A stretch of 64,000 bases of DNA, taken from contig NZ_BMLT01000003.1 in the NCBI RefSeq assembly GCF_014645375.1, positions 105,972-169,971 on the forward strand, read 5' to 3'. The translations under genes and the position numbers were made by a program. This document shows positions 46,501-50,824 of the stretch, piece after piece. Within the stretch, counting starts at the first letter, position 1, and each line of letters starts with the position of its first letter. The notes beneath the pieces were generated by a model. It saw only the letters and a list, made by a program, of their open reading frames with translations, ran no database searches and was not told where the DNA came from. The DNA is from Marinobacterium nitratireducens. GTDB taxonomy: Bacteria; Pseudomonadota; Gammaproteobacteria; Pseudomonadales; Balneatricaceae.

Positions 46501-47818
46501 CATCGGTCGCGATACCGATATTGCCGATGCGCAGCACGAAACCGGCATCATGATCCAGATTGGACGACGGCAGTGCATTGGCCGCGGTCACCACACCACT
46601 GGTTTGCTCGACGCCGTACTGGGCACTGTCGAAGCCGAGCACCTCGGGCGAGTCGGGGTCGACGAGGGTGGCAAGAATATCGGCCTGAAAGTCGACGTCA
46701 CCGCCCACCACCTGGGCGCCGAGGAAGCCGATATTCAGATCGAAATTGAAGTTGTTGTCGCTGGCGGTAACGCTGAACACCATGTCATCCGCGCGTCGGA
46801 TGAAGAAATCCTCCTGGCCGAGGTCGGCCTCCTCCTGACCACCGGTGTAGACACCGAACTCGATGCCGAAGGTTATCGTCGAGTCTACCGGCAGGGTGAC
46901 CGGATCCGGATCCAGCGAGTCGCCCTGGAACGCCAGCAGCTTTAGTTCATCCGCCTCGAGCCCGAAATCGACCACGACCTCGGGCCGCATGATGCTGAGA
47001 CTGAACTGGAAGCTGAAGGCCACCTCGGCATCGGGCTCTTCGGTGAGATCGGTCACGTTAGAGACTTCGAAACCGAGGGTGTAATCTCCCCCAAGGTATA
47101 ACAGCTCAACGTCGAAGCCCGCTATCAGGAAGCCATCGCCCTCCAGCGCCGTGACGAAATCCGCCGTCTCGTCTCCCACTTCGATGTCGTCGAACACATC
47201 CTGCAACGGCTGGAACAGCAAGGCGTCGAGCATTTCTGACGCATCCACAATTCCGTCGGCGATACCGGCATTATCCCATTGCTGCAGCGTAGATTCGTCG
47301 TCGTCACTGGTATCGAAGGGAAACAGTGGATTATTGATCTCGCCGTCGCCGTTGGCATCGACCGGAATCTCGAACAGCTGCTCAAAGGTTGGTGCCTCGA
47401 TGGGCGCATCGTCAGGATCCGGGTTTTCCGTATCGTAGTCCGGATCCTCCAGCAGCAGGAAGGGTACCCGCTCTTCAAGCTCTGCTGCGCCATCGAAGAA
47501 GTCCTGCAGTTTGTCCTGCAGGTCGTCAAAACCTTCAGCCATAACGTCGGCGGCGGCGGGCATAAAATCGGCGCTAAGGAGCAGCCGTGGCTCCAGAGCC
47601 TCCATCATGCCGGCATCACGGCCCTTCTGGTGGCACTGCCAGCTTGGCACGCGATGGAAAACCGGCCGTTTGCCGACCGACACGGTCTGAGCGGCGACTG
47701 ACCAGGACAGCGCCCGGCCCCCGTCATTCCCGTGTGCCGAGTTGGCTCTGGCGAGCGCCGTGGATATCAGATTTCGGGGGCCTGGGATTCCATGGCCCGA
47801 TGTGGAGATAACCGGCAT
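31586..47818 (-). CDS. Giant LEPR-XLL / RTX calcium-binding surface protein with C-terminal zinc-protease motif
   Basis: One 5,410-residue acidic frame. The start at 47818 is chosen because GGAGG lies seven bases upstream; the frame is open 46 codons further. LEPRLLLSADFMP (LEPR at 75-78) is the N-terminal signature of LEPR-XLL proteins. Residues ~420-820 contain several ~80-residue flagellin-hook-IN-like repeats (for example DLLYDLNNALDAAGLSDI). Residues ~820-2,500 are unassigned. RTX nonapeptides of the GGxGxDxhx kind fill ~2,580-4,640. Two lectin-like beta domains are at ~4,810-5,130, then HEYGHAAGLDH (5221-5231). Acidic, calcium-dependent folding outside the cell is expected. It heads the export operon. 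No type I secretion ABC gene is adjacent. Confidence 0.93.
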   Translation of the reverse strand: MPVISTSGHGIPGPRNLISTALARANSAHGNDGGRALSWSVAAQTVSVGKRPVFHRVPSWQCHQKGRDAGMMEALEPRLLLSADFMPAAADVMAEGFDDLQDKLQDFFDGAAELEERVPFLLLEDPDYDTENPDPDDAPIEAPTFEQLFEIPVDANGDGEINNPLFPFDTSDDDESTLQQWDNAGIADGIVDASEMLDALLFQPLQDVFDDIEVGDETADFVTALEGDGFLIAGFDVELLYLGGDYTLGFEVSNVTDLTEEPDAEVAFSFQFSLSIMRPEVVVDFGLEADELKLLAFQGDSLDPDPVTLPVDSTITFGIEFGVYTGGQEEADLGQEDFFIRRADDMVFSVTASDNNFNFDLNIGFLGAQVVGGDVDFQADILATLVDPDSPEVLGFDSAQYGVEQTSGVVTAANALPSSNLDHDAGFVLRIGNIGIATDVLVEDTDAGDNNTLIAEIEAALDTAGLGGLFEVDLSGGGELRFSLVDTNAGALGFNAESLNESGVLTAAGTPPLFQPLENVSLLLSVGGAIPRLVTMRAPGSERDDIGFAATEISVLNPLMANNSANASGNLDEGGDSEANFELTITEMDGTVTVAAISVEESDAPGDPNGSVADLVADINDALADAGVDTLVSASQSGGVISLTGSGSVGSIVISDTDPVTENDIGFELNQQTLLSLTASGNIGDVTFDDGLDNTFDDARFTIEVNETEYDIDVPADDSRSTAAELAAAIDTALSNAGLAVSASVDSNHIVLSADDASVYSLSVTTGNDNLSDLLYDLNNALDAAGLSDITASDDGGGHIRLSAAGGESLEISHTLTFDAGVRGAELDGDGTVPDATFESSVGEDSELTFTLPVEVKEGLREYGTTSDWDPQDMAIVGSFNPLDSDIASFVVDEPDNEDPGTDPQEVLRFFLDFDITPESGDDPPIAIPAPPGDNTLQLVNFAEALQFNQIGPGSFVGMLGELGQALDSIMQNPLFAGYGIPFVDATLRDLVAFEDMILNSLVYDKGVDNEFDDEGYVDDGTDTRLLVRSPVGDVIIPDGENDEANTFELLPTFTTAQEMGAILAEILSLPLFSGDVALNTGGINPTYDPGTNELTYDMDLISSDRVSVGVDDPDNPDDDSEIFGSNFEFDVDLAPFAEFLIKPEGLSQFGGSDPITVANLQALIEARTTFSATYGFDLSPPLDIDPEWDPDPEEGEADRLLEERFFVRDATLGGAFIATLPDVGVEASALVGIIGVDITDIDGSFGAQFSAQLKAEGGAAGSQVTLEAIQQDIQETSLGPTEGDDSADGFPTPGDGSDYAGGQEALEIVTDPVVSKLQTLDYDDQTIFDPDFVAGSRIVSGSGGTAYVLAVDDEFFAGTGTLTVFGVQGDFNDNDDIIDVRDVVGGGGDREADVDGGLVTPTFFGELEMDILVRDGFTGTGYGPEIAELDGIGGTIDLNIAVFGNPNTDTDPQIDSGDLVSSLAAIGTDVDGNFVSLADYVDIGYFDLIAALEQLGELVAELEAAYPVLNQTLPVVNMTVSELLGLTEGVDRAVALARVLLENQQDLLDVPGEEVPTLTLQSLAGALRDAFGLAPDDGVSLVVDIETVDGTPYLTLDFDIEETVSTSLGLDIDLGPDIPNLTSGKVLRADGSLGWGFKVGIALDNSTYVEADGTEHIVSADFKLFNPEGGLDGQLSIVGEGAEGVGLVFLAQVGTATVQVMDALVDIELDFDLGGLDFSGTDGIKTLADVDFGDFVPNITTQDYDVSIPLFDISAGLTGFLGEISANGTDLIDDASNLLDSLLDTSALDELEDTIGDLVDSLEDFDPLENLLLLTDAADLFFETLQGLLDKATTVPIPLIGDKLAEGARFIDQFRDQFIDQFRQLVEFTNDIELEDVTDYINDFFAGIGLDVVEVVGDLMEGDIGDQFDDEIRWMLSLGDTYSVPFGYDFDAGIPLLNLHSDVAVEIGIEWELDIGFGVNLQDGAFIILEDVYGPGNEDDKGELEVRAFIDLPEGTPFRGTLGFLEVEITNNGSGMELDFGLDLSNEGAADPTLLPIADIGNLGVEVMVGGGALEGNDNILDFDLTVGITDTDFIIPKLATSLVMDWSLAEVAQDSIDNFIQEGLNLLEFGEVQIDLSSMFGGLIGDVLSELEVFLGPLQEINDFLNADIPIISDLFGPTSLLDIAELLGLADTRLFEALDAIDTILDTLGDLSGMITLTDAISLFDADNIPDADFADFLFDPDLDFTKALEDSFGDLTSFLASTGENLVGNFTDAVLNSDVPGTSKSAFTDTTNLSIGGADELIKLPWLDDPTVLIGLLFSQDVSLIEVDLPPLGVGFDYDQFVTIFGPLGVSIGFGFFVGADLSLGFNTYGFQRFADSNYTNPALIFDGFFLGDRENVTEGADIEELFMELTLTAAAELNLAIATAGVGGGITARLGLDLYDPDSDGAVHISELINSIDNELRDGGNAGTDVFKAIFDLQGAILAELFWYLSINLGITELEFGDTIFGPEEIFTFEFTFNRSPVLATEVDTDGNDDADVLIINAGPNSIDRLNGDVSDGDEVFEVEYDGGDILIRSSSLGVNDWQRYSNGYDHIIFLGGEGNDSITFTGFDESNITFNLQGGAGDDVIQFVENLGILTPATGAGAVILGGTGNDTLIGSHLNDRIFGGRGNDTIGGGRGYDILIGDQAILRDEPEPTIGVLVSVLDGDDTINGGDDDDIIFGGGGEDDLHGDAGADIIIGDGGRFSYQLTDGHIDISAFDIDEFNPNDRLDPDPAVSTMQQMQNILLSLGAIFSGTNLGGGADDTIDGGDGNDIIFGGAANDTISGGNNDDHIVGGTGFDLINGDDGNDVLFGNEQDDIINGGAGSDVISGGFGDDFLHGDEGNDYMAGSRGRDIMFGDEGDDEMHGEGEPDIMFGGEDNDLVIGGVGADIIMGDDGIVVKFDDSAAVASGDDLIIGDGDHSLADAYEAAADLSIGSLDLILTHVRSTDGDDILSGGEGGDLIFGGGGNDLGGGDVDPRRTTANDETFTTPDGDDVLIGDGGVVEFNQRRLQRIASVFAGDPDISYRDTLYGDNGNDIIIGGRGSDGDDNGDDPTLNIPSLGIGFMLTGGHGPGRGATDPEVSDADIIIGDNGELVYVGPSDENFGQLAYIQTTDTSNATGGADTAFGEEDNDIILGGVNGSVDVLSGSTGEDVILGDNGLIHFYYDWENDPSIEDYATEDYLPNDGDTSTIDLIRSFHDGLGGIDIVSGEQGSDVLMGGEEGDFVYGDNATASSGSDDLGDIMLGDNGDIFLEGDVGLRMVQGVAVDFITTTDVSEGTGGADIMSGNAGADVIIGGVNDGGIDQLYGDARTPVPGLDGDDTLLGDNGLLDYTWDAIFDTDRNTLDLIATTAQAGGGVRGGVDYIFGNAGSDTAFGGSGGDRIFGDNDESVDGSGDADLHGALGGSDILVGDQGRVELVNNLVTFITSTDLDSSEGGIDHIQGNDYGDYIIGGVAGDELHGEAFLTPGEGVADLVVNAGNDTILGDQGRMRFDVSDSDPLVSVTAGYSALGDGDPLTLDLVETFATGNADLGGSDQIYGNDGGDVAMGGAVGDLIHGDFYLGDSGLVRALNPGNDDLLGDGGQKYFQNGHVILLRSHETDQGGSDEIHGNDGNDTIIGGYDDDLLYGETDLDHLVLAAGRAGEDVMLGDNGRLDWTLPDDDILGRQDVIDEFGGTLITVDPVAVPADGWATLDRITTIAPTHGGNDVMYGNGNSSAGVGDVMFGGTLNDNMYGDSGDANPNGADGVDGSDVMFGDHGKLYPNLPYYPVFDGFFVHNNFFSIDTQEADGDDDSSGVHNDFEDLMFGNAANDIMIGGQDDDIMFGGAGDDDMIGGHNVAGGMDELDMMSGADVLAITPTVLADLNPADVNDINDLMDGGADDDVMAGDNAIIIRQDDNLSPRFRMTDGGLLYNIQSQTLDNLADIDVGFSANITGAYQTHQDMTLVRTVTLLDHSETIETDAAASPNDPRVFGNDIMAGGSEDDEIFGQLGDDVIQGDGAITLIEQIAEGSFDPYDPAQDADPSFDVRNFIQRVDLVEGNDLDWTVRFDVFEALDDGDDYIEGNGGNDRIYGNLGQDDIIGGSSILFGLGNDDAAFHGVLSGVELRPDGADLIYGGAGNPNLLARNASSDGSLIVPESERHATDADTILGDNGEIYRIVLDTDPETEGDQIGYAVFNYDRDATTADGFVDDGYGDAGLTIRVRAVDLGDYGYAYADTGSDRDTLTFLDTARGEGDLIYGESGDDIIHGMTGDDVIFGNSEHDDLYGEIGADWIVGGTGVDGILGDDGLILTSRNSDDYGESLFGISALLPEQTNLKRNETADPNSLNAEIVSPGNIQRAIINVENELTKSVELFAFRTDDLDGETVGEFDASIAFNDIIFGGLNNDFIHGGDGDDAISAAEALPIYYSGDDPDDGFASDFVSVNTFLQDMQDSTFNPGPALRDNPFWFAFAPYNPGDILRFEGKEILDENGQNARTRDEFAWYDEFNPRRKIVFDFDFNFGAADLGDFTALVSTEGVASPIDFLLNFDETEGELDLRFGEDKASDGDDRIFGDLGNDWIVGGTGRDHMYGGRGNDLLNMDDDHDSGFTGRVGPHDPEPSDLDNKDPDEFQSYADIVYSGAGRDVMILNTGADRAIDWVGEYNSYIVPFSPFGAFHISRTLQPQVPEFLYALSASDGVDNSLNAPDAQLYVDQKNLDVRTDAPDPARALEPYGELGMVRQTDFDWQEQTGAPNDPQPGNLQGKREIMRRELFNDPGAAVPFAADVGTLELTQQGSLQAAPEALGAEVVGLYPLDTLQPSYIEILVTINADKDKAGTKSNGYVLFDYMGAEDFKFAGIDVGTDKLQIGHRDASGWVVDVQLPVQLKANTDYDITVVLFGTQATVYVNENEFVVYDFGEPLNDGGLLGLGTDNAIARFDDFQVQTLPPVWTFVNETGFDSAADNPFTFVTGDWSLDSGSLHGGSQGPLPALAVDSVEVAAFSRLELLGTLATDNQGGFVFDYYSEHEFKFVALDVQNDEVLLGHYLDGNWSLDASASLALTGGVDYSLMLTLFGSTASVTVDGTSVLTHSFNSLLNDGLYGVLSVDGNTSIDSFLVRGDDPAYAGDPLLVEGAARTGLTDGDLDAATIEVAADSAIGLLAARVAVDETQLQGLTIDIADLPGDYLAVYRGDQIVLDYNAAGYGWYTGDDAVVDGVDLLSVLLHEYGHAAGLDHDSALAFMDDSLAVGERFDLSVDVGIAGEGEQSGADTVAVPEAYLSLAGLEAEAQSGQSADRETGPWFAGVHPGLEHIDFFGLLLNRYGQALGIERSPGLAFLADELGLRQDAPQEGDGDGVGLMQVFDEGTGEFISRDARGEGSDEHLIWDGVEAEEGEAGLVRWDRIVSFTESALRLR
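32126..32158 (-). other. Metzincin-type zinc site HEYGHAAGLDH in the giant protein
   Basis: Codons 5221-5231 of the giant gene read HEYGHAAGLDH, a full HExxHxxGxxH metzincin consensus. FM follows six residues later (HDSALAFM), spaced like a Met-turn in matrixins. All three zinc ligands and the catalytic Glu are present. A self-processing or matrix-cleaving role is inferred. Confidence 0.8.
32440..33400 (-). repeat. Tandem lectin-like beta domains in the giant protein
   Basis: Two adjacent ~160-residue segments are homologous: one contains YVLFDYMGAEDFKFAGIDVG and LFGTQATVYVNEN, the other GGFVFDYYSEHEFKFVALDV and LFGSTASVTVDGT. The pattern of a FDYxxxxxFKFxxxD strand, an IGHxxxxxW strand and a TLFGxxAxVxVxxxxV strand resembles concanavalin/LamG-type folds that bind glycans. 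The assignment is from pattern, not from a search. Confidence 0.65.
33900..40080 (-). repeat. RTX calcium-binding nonapeptide array inside the giant gene
   Basis: About 6.2 kb of coding sequence made of variants of GGxGNDxhxGxxGxD blocks, for example GGTGNDTLIGS and GGRGNDTIGGG near the 40-kb end. Longer units of about 90-130 residues recur and contain D-x-I-x-G-D-N/D-G and FGG/YGD turns. On the + strand this appears as recurring GTCGCCG and ATATCG strings and creates long false open frames. The array predicts calcium-loaded parallel beta rolls. Confidence 0.92.
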
Positions 47819-48412
47819 GACCACTCCTCCATCGCGCAGCCTTTGGCTGCTGATCTTGATGGATATTCGAATGGGTACCGCCTGGTTGTATCGCTTCCGC
47901 AGATCACGAATACAACGCACCCAACCCGGGCATTGCCCTGCAAGACATACGACCACGCAATAAAAACGACGAATGCCTGACCGGTCAAGATCCGGACAGG
48001 CTGCTATCGACGCTCAACATGTCGCCTTATAGCAACACTTACTTTTGGAAATGTTCCCAATTAGAGACGAATAAAAATGGCGACACTTAATTACGCTGTG
48101 AGTTCTACCCTCATTAATCAGAGTAGATTGATCTATCCCGATCGCAATAGGAAAAATTCTTAAGTTATTATTCCAGTTTAACGAAACGTATTTAATTTAA
48201 AGACTTAGGCATTTGCCTGGATACAAGATTTAAAAAATTCACGATCCGACGAAACAACATGCTGGCGGAGGCTGCTCGTGATCGTTACAGAAGCGCGCGC
48301 AGGTGTTCGCCACGACGCCAACCACACACCGACCGCCGTGGTGCTGATACAACTCAGGGTTCAGTCAGTGCAACACTTCGAGCCGGCGCATTGGCCGGAG
48401 CAGCGGCCGCCC
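47819..48412. promoter_or_regulatory. Long AT-rich leader of the giant gene
   Basis: A 594-nt gap without a gene. Bases 48010-48260 are strongly AT-rich against the local background, as expected for the control region of a large surface-protein gene. An imperfect palindrome GCCTGaCCGG-tcaagat-CCGGaCAGGC spans 47975-48001, 157 nt before the start codon. A TATAAG-like -10 on the minus strand (48026-48031) lacks a convincing -35. The remaining 48261-48412 shows nothing recognisable. Confidence 0.45.
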
Positions 48413-48973
48413 TCAATCGCCCCGCCCCGGCGCTCCAGCCTCCGCTACCGCGGGCCTGGCTGTTACGCCGACGTAGGCTCCCAGATACGGCGAATAGCGC
48501 TCCCTCACCCTCAACGACCGCTTGCAGTTGCGACAGACGACGCCCTGATGGCGGTGGTATTCGGCGCTGGTGTAGCAGTGCGTGCAGAACACGCGATACA
48601 GCGCCGACTGCGGCGTATAGATACGTATCTGGGTGTCACTGAACCCCAGCGTGCGCGCCTGGTTCTGCACATCCTCCCGGAAACTCTGACTGCCGGCGAC
48701 GTATATGGCCGTGTCCAGAGGTGCCTGCAGCAGCACCGCACAGATCTCGGCCGCGGCCTGTCCTTCGCTGCAATAACAGGCGGACTCGATGCCGGCATCG
48801 CTCCCCTGCCCGACCACCAGTACGGAACGGTTGGCCGAGGCGGCTTTTGCAATCAGGGTACTGAGCGCCCGCAGCCCTCCCCCCTCACAGATAAAAAGAT
48901 GATACTGCGCCTGCGGTTGCAGGTCCGCAGAAGTCTGGGACGGTCCCTGGTCGATAGCGGTTGCGGCTTGCAT
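48413..48973 (-). CDS. DmmA-like protein with C-terminal zinc ribbon
   Basis: A 186-residue protein. The N-terminal part contains a Rossmann-like strand-loop (VLVVGQGSDAG ... AIYVAGSQSFREDVQNQA). The C terminus is FCTHCYTSAEYHRHQGVVCR, NCKRSLRVRERYSPYLGAYV and GV, two CxxC pairs plus the SPYLGAYVGV ending, which I recognise from dimethylamine monooxygenase subunit DmmA. The ATG at 48973 has GGGGAGAG upstream and is preferred to the 49024 start. No DmmB or DmmC gene is nearby, so it is an orphan and may serve another amine-related reaction. Confidence 0.6.
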   Translation of the reverse strand: MQAATAIDQGPSQTSADLQPQAQYHLFICEGGGLRALSTLIAKAASANRSVLVVGQGSDAGIESACYCSEGQAAAEICAVLLQAPLDTAIYVAGSQSFREDVQNQARTLGFSDTQIRIYTPQSALYRVFCTHCYTSAEYHRHQGVVCRNCKRSLRVRERYSPYLGAYVGVTARPAVAEAGAPGRGD

Positions 48974-49354
48974 GGTGCTCTCCCCGATAACCAGGGCCAA
49001 AGCGTTACTGCGCTCTCTGCCCACTCCCAGCCCTGGTCGATTATTATGCTGGCGTTGTCTTCACCAGCTTTGTCTTTTCATGGGCAACCTCAGTGATGCC
49101 ATAGCAAAGCAATGCATCAAGTGGGCCAAAAGTGTTAAACATCTGTTTTGGGGAGCTTTCGTTAATTGCCAGGCCCCGGGTGGGACCGATATCGGTGCGC
49201 CCGTACGATGCCGTGCGCGATCAGGTGGCGAACTGGCCGCGTCGCTAGACCCAACCGAAAAATTAAAAAAGGGCCCTAGGGGCCCGAAAAGTCACTGGAC
49301 GGGAAGCCCGAAGGCGTCCCGTCCTGGGGTGATGAATAACCGTCAGCTCTGCGC
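48974..49354. other. 381-nt intergenic region between the DmmA-like gene and the aldehyde dehydrogenase gene
   Basis: No gene is seen. On the side nearest the aldehyde dehydrogenase stop it holds an inverted pair GGACGGG (49297-49303) / CCCGTCC (49318-49324) and the terminator at 49265-49285. The part next to the DmmA-like gene must contain that gene's promoter, but no clear -35/-10 or sigma-54 pattern was found. Confidence 0.6.
49265..49285 (-). terminator. Rho-independent terminator of the porin-aldehyde dehydrogenase unit
   Basis: Read on the minus strand, GGGCCC-CTA-GGGCCC is followed at once by TTTTTT. The stem is short but all GC and the T tract is intact. It lies about 70 nt past the aldehyde dehydrogenase stop at 49355. 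Confidence 0.8.
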
Positions 49355-50770
49355 TCAACCCTTGCTGATGTTGATCAGCTGGTTCTGGGTGTATTCGAGC
49401 AGGCCGTCGAGACCGAACTCGGTGCCGATACCGGACATCTTGCAGCCGCCGAACGGGCAGTGCGGCAGCACCTCCGCGTGGTTGTTGATCCAGGCGGTAC
49501 CGCTTTCCAGACGTGCGGCCACGGCTTTGGCCTTGTCGATATCGGTGCCCCAGACCGAGCCACCGAGACCGTTGGGGTTGTCGTTGGCGCGGCGGATGGC
49601 ATCTTCCACATCGCTGTAGCGGATCACCGGCAGGGCCGGGCCGAACTGCTCTTCGTCGACCAGACGGGTACCGTCGGTGATATCGGCCACGATGGTCGGC
49701 GGGTAGAAGTAACCCCGGTCCCCGAGGCGCTCGCCACCGGTGACGACGCGGGCGCCGTTCTGACGCGCATCCTCCACCAGTTCCGATACCAGCTGGAACT
49801 GCTCTGCGTTCTGTACCGGACCGAAGGTGACACCCTCTTCCATACCGGATCCGACTTTCTGCGCCCGCGCCAATTCCGCCAGTTTCTCAACCAGGGCATC
49901 GTACTGGGAGTCATGCACGTAGAGACGCTTCAGCGCCGCGCAGGTCTGTCCCATGTTGATGAAAGCGCTCTGGAAGAGACGCGGCGCCAGCTTGCCGATA
50001 TCGGCGTCCGGCAGCACGATGCCGGCGTCGTTGCCGCCCAGCTCCAGGGTCAGGCGCTTCAGGTTGTCTGCAGCGTTGCGCATGATGGTCTGGCCGGTCG
50101 GCGTGGAACCGGTGAAGACGATCTTGCGAATGCCCTCGTGCCGTACCATGCTGCTGCCGATACCGCCCTCGCCGGTGACGATATTGATCACGCCGGCCGG
50201 CAGCACTTCGTTCATCAGCTCGACCATGCGCAGCGTGTTGAAGGGCGTCATCGACGACGGCTTCACCACCACGGTATTGCCGGTACGGATCGCCGGCATG
50301 ACGTGCCAGATCGCGATCATCAGCGGCCAGTTCCACGGCGTAATCGAGCCGACGACACCCAGCGGCTTGCGATGCAGTTCGGCGCGGCGCACGTCACTGT
50401 CCTCGATCACCTCGACCGGGATCTCGAGCGACGCGGTGTAGCGGGTCCAGGCGACGGCGCCACCGACCTCGAAGCGCGCCACGTCCAGCGGCTTGCCCTG
50501 CTCCAGGGTAATGATTTCGGCCAGCTCCTCGGCGTGCGCCTCGAACTTGTCTGCGATCGCGTTAAGCGCCGCGACACGCTCCTCGTCGGAGCTGTGCTGC
50601 CAGGTTTTGAAGGCTTCCCCGGCGGTCTTTACGGCCAGGTCCACCTGCTCGGGAGATGCGAAGGGGCATTCGGCAAGCGTTTCCTCGGTGGCGGGATTCA
50701 GCACCTTGAAGGTGCCGCGGTCACCGGCCAGGCTCTGGCCGCCGATGATAAGGGAGAACTGGTCTTTCAT
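49355..50770 (-). CDS. NAD(P)-dependent aldehyde dehydrogenase
   Basis: A 471-residue ALDH-superfamily enzyme. Visible hallmarks are the cofactor site GSITPWNWPLMIA, FTGSTPTGQTIM, the general-base Glu in LTLELGGNDAG and the catalytic Cys in NMGQTCAALKRLYV, with the C-terminal FGGCKMSGIGTEFG. It follows the porin gene by 54 nt. Being near qhpE/F, it probably oxidises an aldehyde released from a primary amine, but the substrate is not fixed by sequence. It is clearly a different subfamily from the ALDH at 62295. Confidence 0.92.
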   Translation of the reverse strand: MKDQFSLIIGGQSLAGDRGTFKVLNPATEETLAECPFASPEQVDLAVKTAGEAFKTWQHSSDEERVAALNAIADKFEAHAEELAEIITLEQGKPLDVARFEVGGAVAWTRYTASLEIPVEVIEDSDVRRAELHRKPLGVVGSITPWNWPLMIAIWHVMPAIRTGNTVVVKPSSMTPFNTLRMVELMNEVLPAGVINIVTGEGGIGSSMVRHEGIRKIVFTGSTPTGQTIMRNAADNLKRLTLELGGNDAGIVLPDADIGKLAPRLFQSAFINMGQTCAALKRLYVHDSQYDALVEKLAELARAQKVGSGMEEGVTFGPVQNAEQFQLVSELVEDARQNGARVVTGGERLGDRGYFYPPTIVADITDGTRLVDEEQFGPALPVIRYSDVEDAIRRANDNPNGLGGSVWGTDIDKAKAVAARLESGTAWINNHAEVLPHCPFGGCKMSGIGTEFGLDGLLEYTQNQLINISKG

Positions 50771-50824
50771 TTATGAACTCCTGTTGTCAGGACTCTGGCA
50801 ATGTAATGGGTCGGCGCAGCCGCA

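Noticed and set aside
47819..47956. Upstream extension of the giant protein by 46 codons
   Set aside because: The extension has no ribosome site and would put an unrelated basic stretch ahead of the usual short LEPR-XLL leader; GGAGG stands seven bases before the ATG at 47818.
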